NCBI RefSeq assembly: GCF_000378345.1
Contig: NZ_KB899544.1
Location: 372,001 to 436,000 of the forward strand
From: Hirschia maritima DSM 19733
GTDB taxonomy: Bacteria; Pseudomonadota; Alphaproteobacteria; Caulobacterales; Hyphomonadaceae
Length of the DNA stretch: 64,000 nt
Direction: 5' to 3'
Below, in pieces: positions 16,801 through 25,351 of this stretch (its first letter is position 1; each line of letters opens with the position of its first letter). A program made the position numbers and the translations under genes. The notes under the pieces were generated by a model that had not been told where the DNA came from, searched no databases, and saw nothing but the letters and a program-made list of their open reading frames with translations.

Positions 16801-18770
16801 ATTTTAACGGCGAATTGCGTTTGATGGCAGTTGTTTGGTCAGAGAGTGGATTAGGTTCAGCAAGCGATGCGTTAACTGTACGCGATGATGTCCCTGCCGA
16901 AGTCATTCTGCCGCGTTTCCTTGCGCCGGGTGATATCGCAATTGCTACTGTTACAATGGATAATGTGGCTTCGACGCCTGGAAATTATGATGTTGTGCTT
17001 GGCAGTGCAGAGGGCATTCAGGTGAATGACCCCATCTTAACTGCAATGTTAAAACAAGGGGAACGAGCAGATATTGCAGCTCCTCTTTCTGCTTCAGCTG
17101 AAGGTGTTTCCAGCATCAACATGACATTGACTGGACCGAATAATTTTCAGGTAGATCGCGAATATGGAATTGAAGTTCGTTCTCCGTATTTACCAGTAAA
17201 CCGCGTTGAAAAAATTATGCTGGAGCCAGGCGAAAGCTGGACATCTCCTGTCAATGTATTTGATGGCTTAGTGAGTGGATCGTCCAGCTTGGTTGTATCA
17301 GCTTCTGCACTGCCAATGGATGCAACCGCGCTATATAAAAGCCTGAGTGAATATCCGTATGGATGTACAGAGCAAACTGTGAGCCGAGCATTGCCATTGC
17401 TCTATGCTGAGAATTTAGCTGGCATTGCTGGTCTGGAACCAGATGGACAGATTAATGCAAAGGTTCAGGAAGCTATTTCTACGCTTCTGAATAGGCAAAG
17501 TGCGGACGGATCAATCGGGCTTTGGCGTATGGGAGATGGGTATGCTTCACCGTGGGTTGGTGCATATGCGGTTGACTTTCTGGCACGCGCAAAAGCTTCT
17601 GGATATGTTGTTCCCAACGCGGCTTTAGAGAGAGCCTACGCTTCACTTGCAAAAGTGGCAGCCGATCAAAATAGATGGGGATCCGGTTATAATTATGAGG
17701 TTTATACATCTCGTTGGCATAATGATACGCATGATCGCTTGAACCACAGAGCTTCTGCATATGCAGCTTATGTTTTGGCAAGAGGCGGAAAGATTGAAGC
17801 TTCTCGTCTGCGGTATTTGCATGATGAAATGCTTGAGAAGATTGAAAGCCCACTGGCAAAAGCGCAGATAGGTGCATCCTTGTATTTTGTCGGTGATAAT
17901 GCGCGTGCAAGTTCTGCTTTTGATGCGGCAATAGAGGGATTGGGATATAACAATTCCGGCGACTATTATCAAACACCACGTCGTGACCGTGCAGGCGTGT
18001 TGGCGCTTGCTGCTGAAACACAAGATACAGAATTGGTTGAAGAATTGACCGATGACGTTGTTGAACAATTGCCCGATCCAAATCGTCTGACTACGCAAGA
18101 AAAAGCATTTTTGTTGATGGCTGCAAATGGTCTTTCCAATGGTGCAACAAGTGTTGATCTTGGTGCTGAAGGAAAAGTTGTCCAAATTGCTGAAAGACGT
18201 TCTTTCTATGCTGATGAGACATCCTATCAATCAGGGGATGGTGAGACCATTGTCCCGAGTTTCGTTAATAATGGAAACGGCCCGATATGGCTGACAACTA
18301 TAGCGAAAGGCGCGCCTGAAAACGCGCCTCCTGCAGTGAGAAGTGGATTGAGAGTTTCCAAATCGATTTATGATTTGGATGGGCGAAGTGCTGAACTTAA
18401 CAATGTGCAACGCGGTGATCAATTTGTTGTTGCTCTAAGTGTTAAGCCGAGTGCACCGACAACTCACCCAATCATTGTGGCGGACCTGTTACCTGCTGGA
18501 TGGGAGATACAAGCGGTTCTAACGCCATCAACATATGAAGCTTATGATTTTGTAGGTGACCTTAGTTATGCCGACATTACGGAGGCTCGTGACGATCGTT
18601 TCCTTGCATCCCTGACAGTACGTGAAGGCGAACGCGCTAATTTTGCTTATATTGTTCGCGCGGTGACGCCCGGAAATTTTGCAATTCCTGGCGCGGTTGC
18701 TGAAGACATGTATCGGGCTGATATCTTTGGGCGTTCAGCTGCAGGCAGGGTGCAGATAACTGCGGAGTAG
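13848..18770 (+). CDS. Bacterial alpha-2-macroglobulin lipoprotein
   Basis: A very large (1640-residue) exported protein. The signal peptide ends at a lipobox CLAAAC, followed by GDPNSTPS, so it should be a lipoprotein in the periplasm. MG-type domains fill most of the chain. The bait-region/MG part has IYRPGEIVRINALVRD, and the thioester domain has YPYGCTEQTVSRALPLLYAE, giving Cys1173-Thr-Glu-Gln1176 as the thioester pair. Such proteins trap attacking proteases by covalent binding and are usually paired with PBP1C, as here: the stop codon is directly followed by the pbpC start. The ATG at 13848 is favoured because GGAGAG lies just upstream; ATG 13836 is also possible. Confidence 0.93.
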   Translation: MRTQALNGLRYAAMAATMCLAAACGDPNSTPSENAQSNRDVTEGPELEVRAEKAKRASSEKSKDFKFVRYSANTQGDAPIACLEFSHSLQSKTDYSAYVEPVGDLSVALDVDGSSLCVGGLSFAASSELILKAGLPGAGKGRELEKDEKITIDFGDRPSYVGFKGDGVILPRIDADGLAIESVNVETLKVNVSRITDRALVFKNISNGFSVGRGEYSWQGGQDDPSDVSEKLWTGELDVVSKGNEAVTTVFSLASAVERLQPGAYYIEIEEVPEGSLEIGRPARAARWLIVTDLALTAYQSEQGLQVTARSIDSAKIARDVRLDLVARSNEILKSQKTDLLGRVEFAGPLLRGNGPQQPRLVMAYDQNGDFAVLDLDRAAVDLSRYPVSGRAVQEGMDAFIYTDRGIYRPGEIVRINALVRDLTTKSVSDVDGFLRLYAPNGVESANWRFEGGLEAGALERMHELPKAAARGMWRLDLDLDGQGVVGSSRISVEDFVPQRIELKLGAEDESPIGKGEVRAVNAAVRFLYGAPGAGLNVEGRTRVEIDSKPFKEFIGYSFGKHDEQFRQREFDLDDVTADGAGNAIMRLDINKETISSSQPLRLRTVISAMEPGGRAVRDDVRLPYRPNEVYLGVKPEFDGSAAQDEAARLKVVAIQADGKQISGNVNWSLVRIDWDYDWYRSGGGAWKWRRTRHVIPVQEGSLELSDTDENVLVTRTLDWGDYELVLTEEASGATASYGFWAGWGGGPQEGVEAPDRVRISAPVDPVEIGKKASYTILPPYAGEAEIVVANDTIIETRTLTIPEKGMKVDFNVTEEWGAGAYIMVSVFTPRDPVARPRPRRAVGVSYAPVDKQSKTFELAINVDEVIKPRQTVSFELETSGGPRGEKVYATLAAVDEGILQLTKFNSPDPKDHFYAKRRLGVMLKDDYGRLLDPNQGAAAEVRSGGDQIGGAGLTVVPTKSVALYSGIVPMGRDGKAEIELDIPDFNGELRLMAVVWSESGLGSASDALTVRDDVPAEVILPRFLAPGDIAIATVTMDNVASTPGNYDVVLGSAEGIQVNDPILTAMLKQGERADIAAPLSASAEGVSSINMTLTGPNNFQVDREYGIEVRSPYLPVNRVEKIMLEPGESWTSPVNVFDGLVSGSSSLVVSASALPMDATALYKSLSEYPYGCTEQTVSRALPLLYAENLAGIAGLEPDGQINAKVQEAISTLLNRQSADGSIGLWRMGDGYASPWVGAYAVDFLARAKASGYVVPNAALERAYASLAKVAADQNRWGSGYNYEVYTSRWHNDTHDRLNHRASAYAAYVLARGGKIEASRLRYLHDEMLEKIESPLAKAQIGASLYFVGDNARASSAFDAAIEGLGYNNSGDYYQTPRRDRAGVLALAAETQDTELVEELTDDVVEQLPDPNRLTTQEKAFLLMAANGLSNGATSVDLGAEGKVVQIAERRSFYADETSYQSGDGETIVPSFVNNGNGPIWLTTIAKGAPENAPPAVRSGLRVSKSIYDLDGRSAELNNVQRGDQFVVALSVKPSAPTTHPIIVADLLPAGWEIQAVLTPSTYEAYDFVGDLSYADITEARDDRFLASLTVREGERANFAYIVRAVTPGNFAIPGAVAEDMYRADIFGRSAAGRVQITAE

Positions 18771-20855
18771 ATGTTGAGAGTTATCAACAAAACTGGATTG
18801 GGATGGTTGTGGCCAAAAGCATTTTATTTTGCTTTGGCGGCGATCATCTTGCTTGCTGCGCTTGATTTGGTTTTTCCGCCACCATTGGCCAAAGCAAACC
18901 AAATATCTCAAGTGGTGTTGGACCGAAACGATGTTCCTCTGAGGGCCTTTTCATTGAAGGATGGGCGCTGGCGATTGAAGGCGGACTTGGACACCATCGA
19001 TCCGGATTTCATTGAGGCGCTTTTGGCTTATGAGGACGAACGTTTTTACCAACATATTGGTGTGGATTTCCAAGCGATAATTCGTGCAAGCTTGAGTATG
19101 ATGAAAGCCGGGCGCGTCGTTTCGGGTGGTTCCACCATCTCAATGCAAACAGCAAGGTTACTTGAACCAAAACAGCGAACTTTTACAGCTAAACTTCAAC
19201 AAGCAATTCGCGCTGTTCAGCTTGAATTGCGCATGTCGAAAAAAGAAATTCTAGAGTTATATCTAACGCTTGCTCCTTATGGCGGAAATGTTGAGGGGGT
19301 GAGGTCTGCAAGTTGGGCGTACTTGGGAAGAGAGCCTGTAAATCTAACACCAGATGAAATTGCTCTATTGATTGCATTGCCTCAATCACCGGAGGCTCGT
19401 CGTCCCGACCTTAAACCTCAGCAAGCCAAAATAGCTCGAAAGCGTGTTTTGGACCGTTTGGTTGCTAAGAATGTCATTCAAGCTGAAATAGCTGCTGAAG
19501 CAGCAACTGCGTCGGTACCGCATCGCCGGAATTTTCCAGCATTTGCATGGCAAGCATCGGAGGAAGCAAGGCGTCGTGCACCGTATATGCAAGCTGATAT
19601 AAAAATGCACTTGGATTTCCGACTGCAGGCAAGATTGGAAGCATTAGCGAAAACTGCGGTCAATGAGATGGATGATCAGGCTCAAATTTCGGTTATGGTT
19701 GTTGATCTCAAGACGCAATATGTTTTGGCATCTATTGGGTCTGCTAGTCGTGATCGCGCGGGCGGCTGGCTTGATCTTACAAATCGATATCGTTCGCCAG
19801 GTTCAACTTTGAAACCATTTATATATGGAATGGCTTTTGATGAAGGATTTGCAGCTCCGGCTACCCAAATATCGGATTTGCCAAAGCGGTTTAAATCATA
19901 TCAACCAGAAAACTTTGATCGTTCATTTCGAGGAGATGTGACAGTTGCTCAGGCATTGCAACATTCTTTAAATGTACCGGCAGTTCATGCATTGGATGCA
20001 ATTGGCCCTTCAAGGTTTGCGTCTAGTTTAGCGTTTGCAGGGGCTTCACCACGCTTACCCAAACGTGCGGAAAATGATGCTGGTTTAGCTCTAGCTCTTG
20101 GCGGTGTTGGTCTTACAGTTCGTGACCTCGCCTTACTGTATACAGCTTTGGGAAATGAAGGGGCTGCTCGACCTTTGAGTTGGATAAAAGGTGAGGGGCT
20201 TACGAAAAGAGATGATGAAATCGTTCAGTTTTTATCACCTCAAAATACTCAAAAAATCATAGAGATTTTAAAGTCTGCGCCAACCCCAGAGGGGCGTATG
20301 CCCGCAAATTTGACCAAAAGCGCGCCTCAAATTGCGTATAAAACCGGCACTTCTTACGGTTATAGAGATGCTTGGGCTGCAGGTGTATCAAATGGACTAG
20401 CAATTGTGGTGTGGGTGGGGAGAGCTGATGGTGCGCCTCGGGCAGGTGCTACAGGTAGAGAGGTTGCTCTGCCTGTTTTGTTTGATGTGTTTGATACGGC
20501 GATCATCGCTCTACGAAGGAATGAGTATGGTGTTCACAAAGGTGAAGAGCCATGGACAGGTGCTGCTCCGTTTACATTGAGTCGTTTTGAACATGAGGAA
20601 AGACCTCCAGAAATTTTGTTTCCACCAAATGAGAGCGAACTTTGGCAGGATAGAGAAGGGCGCGGTTTTGCTCTGTCTGCCAGAGGACAGGGCGATTTAG
20701 TTTGGTATGTGCAGGGAGAAAAATTAGAGGACGCGAAACATGGTGATCCCGTATGGGTTCCTCAAAATGAAGGTTTCTACGAATTGAAGGTTGTTGATTC
20801 TAGAGGAGTGAGTAGCCGTTCATCAGTTCGAATCACCAGAACTGCTCTTCGTTAG
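18771..20855 (+). CDS. pbpC: Penicillin-binding protein 1C
   Basis: A 694-residue bifunctional murein synthase. One N-terminal membrane helix (AFYFALAAIILLAALDLVF) anchors it in the inner membrane. The GT51 transglycosylase has EDERFYQH with Glu88 and GGSTISMQTARLL. The transpeptidase has SPGSTLKPF with nucleophile Ser345 and Lys348, HSLN (399-401) and KTGTS (524-528). The C-terminal 100 residues fit the PBP1C C-terminal domain. There is no gap after the alpha-2-macroglobulin gene, a conserved pairing thought to link protease defence with wall repair. Length and motifs are complete. Confidence 0.95.
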   Translation: MLRVINKTGLGWLWPKAFYFALAAIILLAALDLVFPPPLAKANQISQVVLDRNDVPLRAFSLKDGRWRLKADLDTIDPDFIEALLAYEDERFYQHIGVDFQAIIRASLSMMKAGRVVSGGSTISMQTARLLEPKQRTFTAKLQQAIRAVQLELRMSKKEILELYLTLAPYGGNVEGVRSASWAYLGREPVNLTPDEIALLIALPQSPEARRPDLKPQQAKIARKRVLDRLVAKNVIQAEIAAEAATASVPHRRNFPAFAWQASEEARRRAPYMQADIKMHLDFRLQARLEALAKTAVNEMDDQAQISVMVVDLKTQYVLASIGSASRDRAGGWLDLTNRYRSPGSTLKPFIYGMAFDEGFAAPATQISDLPKRFKSYQPENFDRSFRGDVTVAQALQHSLNVPAVHALDAIGPSRFASSLAFAGASPRLPKRAENDAGLALALGGVGLTVRDLALLYTALGNEGAARPLSWIKGEGLTKRDDEIVQFLSPQNTQKIIEILKSAPTPEGRMPANLTKSAPQIAYKTGTSYGYRDAWAAGVSNGLAIVVWVGRADGAPRAGATGREVALPVLFDVFDTAIIALRRNEYGVHKGEEPWTGAAPFTLSRFEHEERPPEILFPPNESELWQDREGRGFALSARGQGDLVWYVQGEKLEDAKHGDPVWVPQNEGFYELKVVDSRGVSSRSSVRITRTALR

Positions 20856-21842
20856 ATATCACCCCTCATGTTCGCTTTTTGCGGTTGCAGCAATGGGTTT
20901 GTTGCGATGCGTCAGGGTTGTTGAGAAGGCATAATTTTTCTTTAGAAGCACCTATTTGAAGCGCGTTTAAAATTATTGAACGTCATCGATAGAATGACAT
21001 TTTTGCGAAAAGGTAATTGTAAATGTTGTTTTTATCCGTGGTGAAGGAATTTTTTTCGGTTTCCCAAACGGATGTTTGTCTGTGAAAAGTATGTATCCAG
21101 CTGATTGATGTTGGGGTTTTCGTTCAATGAAGTGGCCGGAAGCAGTGAAAATATACCTTCTACCTTAGCTTGAAATGATTTTTTCGAAAAAATATTTGGC
21201 AGTCATAAAGAGCACCAAGCTGAAGTCTATGATAGTTGCATTTATCGATGTGAAGAGATGCAAATCATAACATCAGGAAAAAATCATTGCTCTTAAGTGG
21301 TGTAATTTTTGAATTTTTCTTGATTAAATTGCATATTAACTATGGCTAGTTTCATCAGAGAACAGATTGTTTTTGAAAGAAAAATTAACAATTGAATTTA
21401 TGCTAGAAAAATTGAAATTTATGGATTTTTTAACTTTGTTTCAAAAAAAAATCAGTTATTGATTTGAAATGTAATGATTTATTTGCTACTATAAATATAA
21501 CTTAAGAGCTTGGGTTACTTTGATCGGACGTTAAAATATAGGGAAAAATCTTCGTTATTTGTCAGTTTGTAAATATATTCTGTATTCAACGGTTGATTTC
21601 TTAATAATATTCTGTATTTACTGTCCGCGAAATTTGGAAGTATTCAAAACTATTGATGTGCTTCCTGATTACAGCTTTGATAGTTAACTGAATTTTTTTA
21701 ATTTTAGTTTTCTGTTTAAACTGTTCGTTAAAGTTTTAATATATTCTGGCAGTCAGAAATCAGATTGATTTAGTTAGAATATTTAGTTTCGTCCAGATAT
21801 GCCTGCGTCCCCCCCAACCCAGCTGGCATTTCGGACTTACGG
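20856..21842. other. AT-rich gene-free interval
   Basis: No coding frame of useful length is seen on either strand in this roughly 1-kb stretch. Base composition falls to very AT-rich between about 21200 and 21780, with runs of A and T. It may hold promoters, a small RNA, or decayed sequence. A short GC-richer piece (about 21797-21880) at its right end, containing a run of seven C, leads into a strong hairpin. Confidence 0.6.
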
Positions 21843-21880
21843 TAACACCGTCTCTCTTCGGAGGGGCGGTGTTATTGTTT
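21843..21880 (+). terminator. UUCG-capped terminator-like hairpin, possible sRNA end
   Basis: TAACACCGTCTCTC and GAGGGGCGGTGTTA form a 14-bp stem (two T-G pairs) closed by a TTCG tetraloop, followed by a T-rich stretch. It lies far from pbpC (about 990 bases) and points toward the VOC gene, so it may end a small RNA. Confidence 0.6.
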
Positions 21881-21976
21881 TCTGACCTGTTTTTTCTTGT
21901 TTTAATCCACACTATTTTTGGAGTACTAAACATAGGTCTAGGCTGAATCGTAACTCTTTTATGCTATATCCCGCGC

Positions 21977-22822
21977 ATGCTAACAGAATTAGATCATATC
22001 GTATTAGTTTGCGGCGATATCGACGCTGCAACTTATAATTACTCAAAATTGATTGGACGAAGCCCTGATTGGACCTCGAAAAACGAAGAAGATGGAACAT
22101 CCATTTCTTTGTTTAAGATTGGTGGAACGGCATTGGAATTATTGGCTCCATCAGGGAAGGGGGTGGTTGGCGACAAATTGCGTCAAATGGTGTCTCGGGA
22201 TGGAGAAGGACTCACCAGTTTAGCTTTTGCCTGCAAAGATATTGAAAAGACACGAAAGCAATTTGTGCGACGCGGAATAAATCCCTCCGAAATTGGTGTT
22301 GGAGCTAGTTTGGACGATAAAACGGGAAAGCGAAGAAGCTGGAGAAGAATGCGTCTGGATACAGACCTAACATTCGGAGTGCGCCAGTTTGTTCTTGAGC
22401 TTGATGAAGGAAGTGAAATAACTTCACAAGCATCTCATGATGACTGTGTTTCTCAGCTAGATCATGTTGTGATTAATTCTCCCGCTCCTGAAAGGGCTGC
22501 TTCCTTGTATGGAGCTAAACTAGGTGGAGAATTGCGGTTAGATTTGGTTCGCGAAGATTTGGCATCACGGTTTCAATTTTATCGGATTGGGCGCGCATCA
22601 ATCGAGATTGTTAGTCGTTTGGGTGAGGAAGATAAGACTGCAGATGATGCACTCTGGGGTGTGAGTTGGCGTGTGAAAAACATTGAGGGGGCGCACCAGC
22701 GACTTAAAGACAATGGTTTTCAGTTGACGGATATTCGCCCTGGACGAAAAAAAGATTCAAAAGTCTTCACTGTTCTGGATAGAACGTGCAATACACCAAC
22801 ATTGTTTATAGAGAGAACCTAG
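21977..22822 (+). CDS. Two-domain VOC (glyoxalase-like) protein
   Basis: A 281-residue protein made of two vicinal-oxygen-chelate halves. The first starts MLTELDHIVLVCGDIDAATYNYSKLIG and ends near VRQFVLEL; the second starts SQLDHVVINSPAPERAASLYGAKLG and ends TPTLFIERT. His at both DH(V/I)V starts and Glu in IEIVSRLGEE or ALELLAP are possible metal ligands. Such pairs occur in dioxygenases and in non-catalytic binding proteins; no reaction can be assigned. It precedes leuD by 46 bases and may share its transcript, though it is not a known leucine gene. Confidence 0.8.
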   Translation: MLTELDHIVLVCGDIDAATYNYSKLIGRSPDWTSKNEEDGTSISLFKIGGTALELLAPSGKGVVGDKLRQMVSRDGEGLTSLAFACKDIEKTRKQFVRRGINPSEIGVGASLDDKTGKRRSWRRMRLDTDLTFGVRQFVLELDEGSEITSQASHDDCVSQLDHVVINSPAPERAASLYGAKLGGELRLDLVREDLASRFQFYRIGRASIEIVSRLGEEDKTADDALWGVSWRVKNIEGAHQRLKDNGFQLTDIRPGRKKDSKVFTVLDRTCNTPTLFIERT

Positions 22823-22868
22823 AATAAGGTTGCTCAAAATGTAGAATTTAGACCGGCTGAGGCAATTT

Positions 22869-23495
22869 ATGACCCCATTTACGACTCTGCGTGGCGCGGC
22901 TGCTCCCTTGAAAACAGGTGATGCGCTTTTGGCCAACGTTGACACGGATATGATCATTCCCAAACAGTTCTTGAAAACTGTGACACGGGAAGGACTAAAA
23001 GTGGGGCTCTTCCATGAAATGAAGACAAATTCCGATGGCACTCCAAATAAAGAATTTGTTCTGAATAAACCAGCATATGAAAATGCTTCAATTTTGATCG
23101 CCGGAGACAATTTTGGTTGTGGGTCATCAAGAGAGCATGCGCCTTGGGCAATTCTTGATCAGGGAATTCGCTGTGTCATTGCACCTTCCTTTGCAGACAT
23201 CTTTTTTAATAACTGTTTTAAGAATGGCATTTTGCCGATCGCATTGCCTCAAGAAATTTGCGATAAACTTGCGGAGCAAGCGGGCGGTGGAAACCATGTA
23301 TTTACGGTAGACCTGCCAAATCAGAAAGTTACGGCACCAGACGGAAATGAATATGCATTTGATATTGATCAGGGGCGTAAAGAAAATCTGGTAGCTGGTT
23401 TGGATGAAATTGGTGAATCCATGACACATAGCGTTGAAATAGAAGCCTATGAAAACAAACGACAGATAATGACGCCGTGGTTAGAGCGAGCTTAA
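22869..23495 (+). CDS. leuD: 3-isopropylmalate dehydratase small subunit
   Basis: A 208-residue protein of standard LeuD size. It has the swivel-domain signature [20 protein letters not shown], the conserved [20 protein letters not shown] loop, and [26 protein letters not shown]. With LeuC (not in this window) it isomerises 2-isopropylmalate to 3-isopropylmalate in leucine synthesis. The gene is followed at once by two ABM-domain genes and then leuB, so leucine genes here are split by insertions but keep order. No leader peptide or attenuator was seen upstream. Confidence 0.95.
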   Translation: MTPFTTLRGAAAPLKTGDALLANVDTDMIIPKQFLKTVTREGLKVGLFHEMKTNSDGTPNKEFVLNKPAYENASILIAGDNFGCGSSREHAPWAILDQGIRCVIAPSFADIFFNNCFKNGILPIALPQEICDKLAEQAGGGNHVFTVDLPNQKVTAPDGNEYAFDIDQGRKENLVAGLDEIGESMTHSVEIEAYENKRQIMTPWLERA

Positions 23496-23496
23496 C

Positions 23497-23796
23497 ATGT
23501 TGTTGCTGGAAGGGTGGTTGAGGCTGCCTCCAAATGCACTGAGTGAAAACAAAGAATTGTTCGTCGAGTTTGTAAAAGCTTGTAATACCGAGCAAGGCTG
23601 TTTGGAGTTTTCGTTTTCAATAGATGTGGCAAATCCCGATGTTTTGAATTTGCGGGAGCGTTTTGTCGATGAGGCTGCCTTTGAACAGCATCAACAGGCA
23701 AAACACACTATAGAGTTCAAAGAGAAGCTTTACGCTTTGGGGGGGGTTGAGCGGGATGTTCGATTTTATAGAAATGTCGAACCTGTTCAAAGGTAG
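23497..23796 (+). CDS. ABM-domain (YgiN-like) protein
   Basis: A 99-residue protein with the dimeric ferredoxin-like fold of the antibiotic biosynthesis monooxygenase family: a strand LLLEGWLRLPP, helix ENKELFVEFVKACNTEQGCLE, the strand FSFSIDVANPDVLNLRERF and helix DEAAFEQHQQAKHTIEFKEK. The EQGCLEF ... ERFVDEAAFEQHQ pattern is typical. Members include quinol monooxygenases and heme-degrading enzymes; the substrate is unknown. It begins one base after the leuD stop, so it is translated from the leu mRNA. Confidence 0.78.
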   Translation: MLLLEGWLRLPPNALSENKELFVEFVKACNTEQGCLEFSFSIDVANPDVLNLRERFVDEAAFEQHQQAKHTIEFKEKLYALGGVERDVRFYRNVEPVQR

Positions 23797-23798
23797 TC

Positions 23799-24107
23799 GT
23801 GGTGACAGATGAAGTTGTTTTGATCGGCACGTTCCGACTACCGTTTGAGAATAGAGCTAAAGCAAAAGCTGCGATGGTTGATATGGTTGTGGCTAGTAGG
23901 GCGGAAGCGGATTGCCTTGAGTATAGTTATGCCTTCGATTTAGAAGATAATAATCTTGTGCGTGTGTGTGAACGTTGGCAAAATCATCAAGCTTTTGACC
24001 AACATAGGTCTTCCACTCATTTGAAGGTTTGGCGAGATAATTGGCCCGCTTTAGAAATCTCAGATCCCAAGCTATTTATCTACAGTTCCAAGCGCACTGC
24101 ATTGTAA
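23799..24107 (+). CDS. Second ABM-domain protein
   Basis: A 102-residue paralogue of the preceding protein, with the same strand-helix-strand order: VVLIGTFRLPFENRAKAKAA, SRAEADCLEYSYAFDLEDN and VCERWQNHQAFDQHRSSTHL. The start is a GTG (23799, or the next GTG at 23802), two bases after the first ABM gene, which implies coupling. Two adjacent ABM genes could form a heterodimer, because ABM proteins act as dimers. Function unknown. Between it and leuB is about 100 bases, enough for a separate leuB promoter. Confidence 0.75.
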   Translation: MVTDEVVLIGTFRLPFENRAKAKAAMVDMVVASRAEADCLEYSYAFDLEDNNLVRVCERWQNHQAFDQHRSSTHLKVWRDNWPALEISDPKLFIYSSKRTAL

Positions 24108-24205
24108 AAGGTTTATGCAGTTGAAATATTCAGTTTGCCGATTTGCCAAAAGGTAGATTTTGCTTATATGAAGCTTCAAAATTACAATTACTGAAAGAAT
24201 TTTCC

Positions 24206-25279
24206 ATGACGCAGACATTTCTTCTTTTACCTGGTGACGGTATCGGCCCTGAAGTGACGGCTGAAGCGCGTCGTGTTTTGGATGTAGTTGCGCCGGACCT
24301 TGAATTCTCTGAAGCGTTGTTTGGTGGTGCATCCTATGATGAACATGGCACACCGCTTACCGATGAGGTTTTACAGCAGGCACGTGATTCTGATGCTATT
24401 TTGATGGGGGCTGTAGGAGGCCCAAAATGGGCTGGATCTGAGCGTCATTTGCGGCCTGAAATGGGCTTACTGCGTCTTCGCAAAGAGTTGGATGTGTATG
24501 CCAACTTACGTCCGGCTTTTTGCTTTCCAGCATTGGCGGATGCCTCAAGTCTGAAACGTGAATTCGTTGAAGGTTTGGATATCATGATCGTCCGTGAACT
24601 GACATCTGGTGTGTATTTTGGTGAACCGCGTGGTATTGACGATTTGGGCAATGGCGAGCGCAAAGGTTATGACAATGCATGTTATACAAGCTCTGAAGTG
24701 CGCCGTGTTGCTCGCGTTGCATTTGAAATTGCCAAAGGCCGTAAAGGTAAAGGCGGCGCGTATCCGGGTGTTACATCAACTGAAAAATCAAATGTGATGG
24801 AGTCGGGAGTATTGTGGCGTGAAGAGGTGATAAAGCTTCACCAAGAAGAATTCGCGGATGAACCACTAGATCACATTCTAGCTGATGCGATGGCAATGCA
24901 ACTTGTCAAAAAACCCAAAGACGTGAACGTGATTTTAGCTGACAACCTATTTGGAGATATTCTCTCTGATGAAGCGTCTCAATTAACTGGCTCTATTGGT
25001 ATGTTGCCTTCGGCTGCACTGGGTGAACCGGGTACTCCCGGGCTGTATGAGCCAGTGCATGGTTCAGCACCGGATATTGCAGGGCGTGGGCTGGCGAATC
25101 CGTGTGCAGCTATTTTGTCTGCAGAGATGGCATTGCGTTGGTCATTAGATCGCGCTGATGCCGCTGATCGCATATGGAATGCTGTTGGAAAAGCGCTGGA
25201 AGATGGCGCGCGTACTGCAGACCTTGGTGGATCGATGTCTACCTCTCAAATGGGCGATGCAGTTATTTCAGCGCTTTAG
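24206..25279 (+). CDS. leuB: 3-isopropylmalate dehydrogenase
   Basis: A 357-residue NAD-dependent dehydrogenase with the isocitrate/isopropylmalate fold. It starts [20 protein letters not shown], with substrate loop [19 protein letters not shown], and the metal/substrate site [20 protein letters not shown]. It oxidises and decarboxylates 3-isopropylmalate to the leucine precursor 2-oxoisocaproate. The ATG at 24206 gives the normal family N-terminus; an in-frame upstream ATG (24143) would add 21 residues unlike the family. It ends in a good terminator shared with the convergent MFS gene. Confidence 0.95.
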   Translation: MTQTFLLLPGDGIGPEVTAEARRVLDVVAPDLEFSEALFGGASYDEHGTPLTDEVLQQARDSDAILMGAVGGPKWAGSERHLRPEMGLLRLRKELDVYANLRPAFCFPALADASSLKREFVEGLDIMIVRELTSGVYFGEPRGIDDLGNGERKGYDNACYTSSEVRRVARVAFEIAKGRKGKGGAYPGVTSTEKSNVMESGVLWREEVIKLHQEEFADEPLDHILADAMAMQLVKKPKDVNVILADNLFGDILSDEASQLTGSIGMLPSAALGEPGTPGLYEPVHGSAPDIAGRGLANPCAAILSAEMALRWSLDRADAADRIWNAVGKALEDGARTADLGGSMSTSQMGDAVISAL

Positions 25280-25290
25280 GGGATAAGTTA

Positions 25291-25327
25291 AAGCGCTAGT
25301 CTGAATGTACTGATCTGACTAGCGCTT
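25291..25327. terminator. Bidirectional terminator leuB/MFS
   Basis: AAGCGCTAGTC (25291) pairs with GACTAGCGCTT (25317) in an 11-bp perfect stem between convergent genes. Confidence 0.75.
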
Positions 25328-25351
25328 CTATTGATTAGAATAACGGCCTGC

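Noticed and set aside
17479-18230. Antisense frames of about 200 codons opposite the alpha-2-macroglobulin gene
   Set aside because: Shadow frames; the plus-strand protein is full length with conserved motifs.
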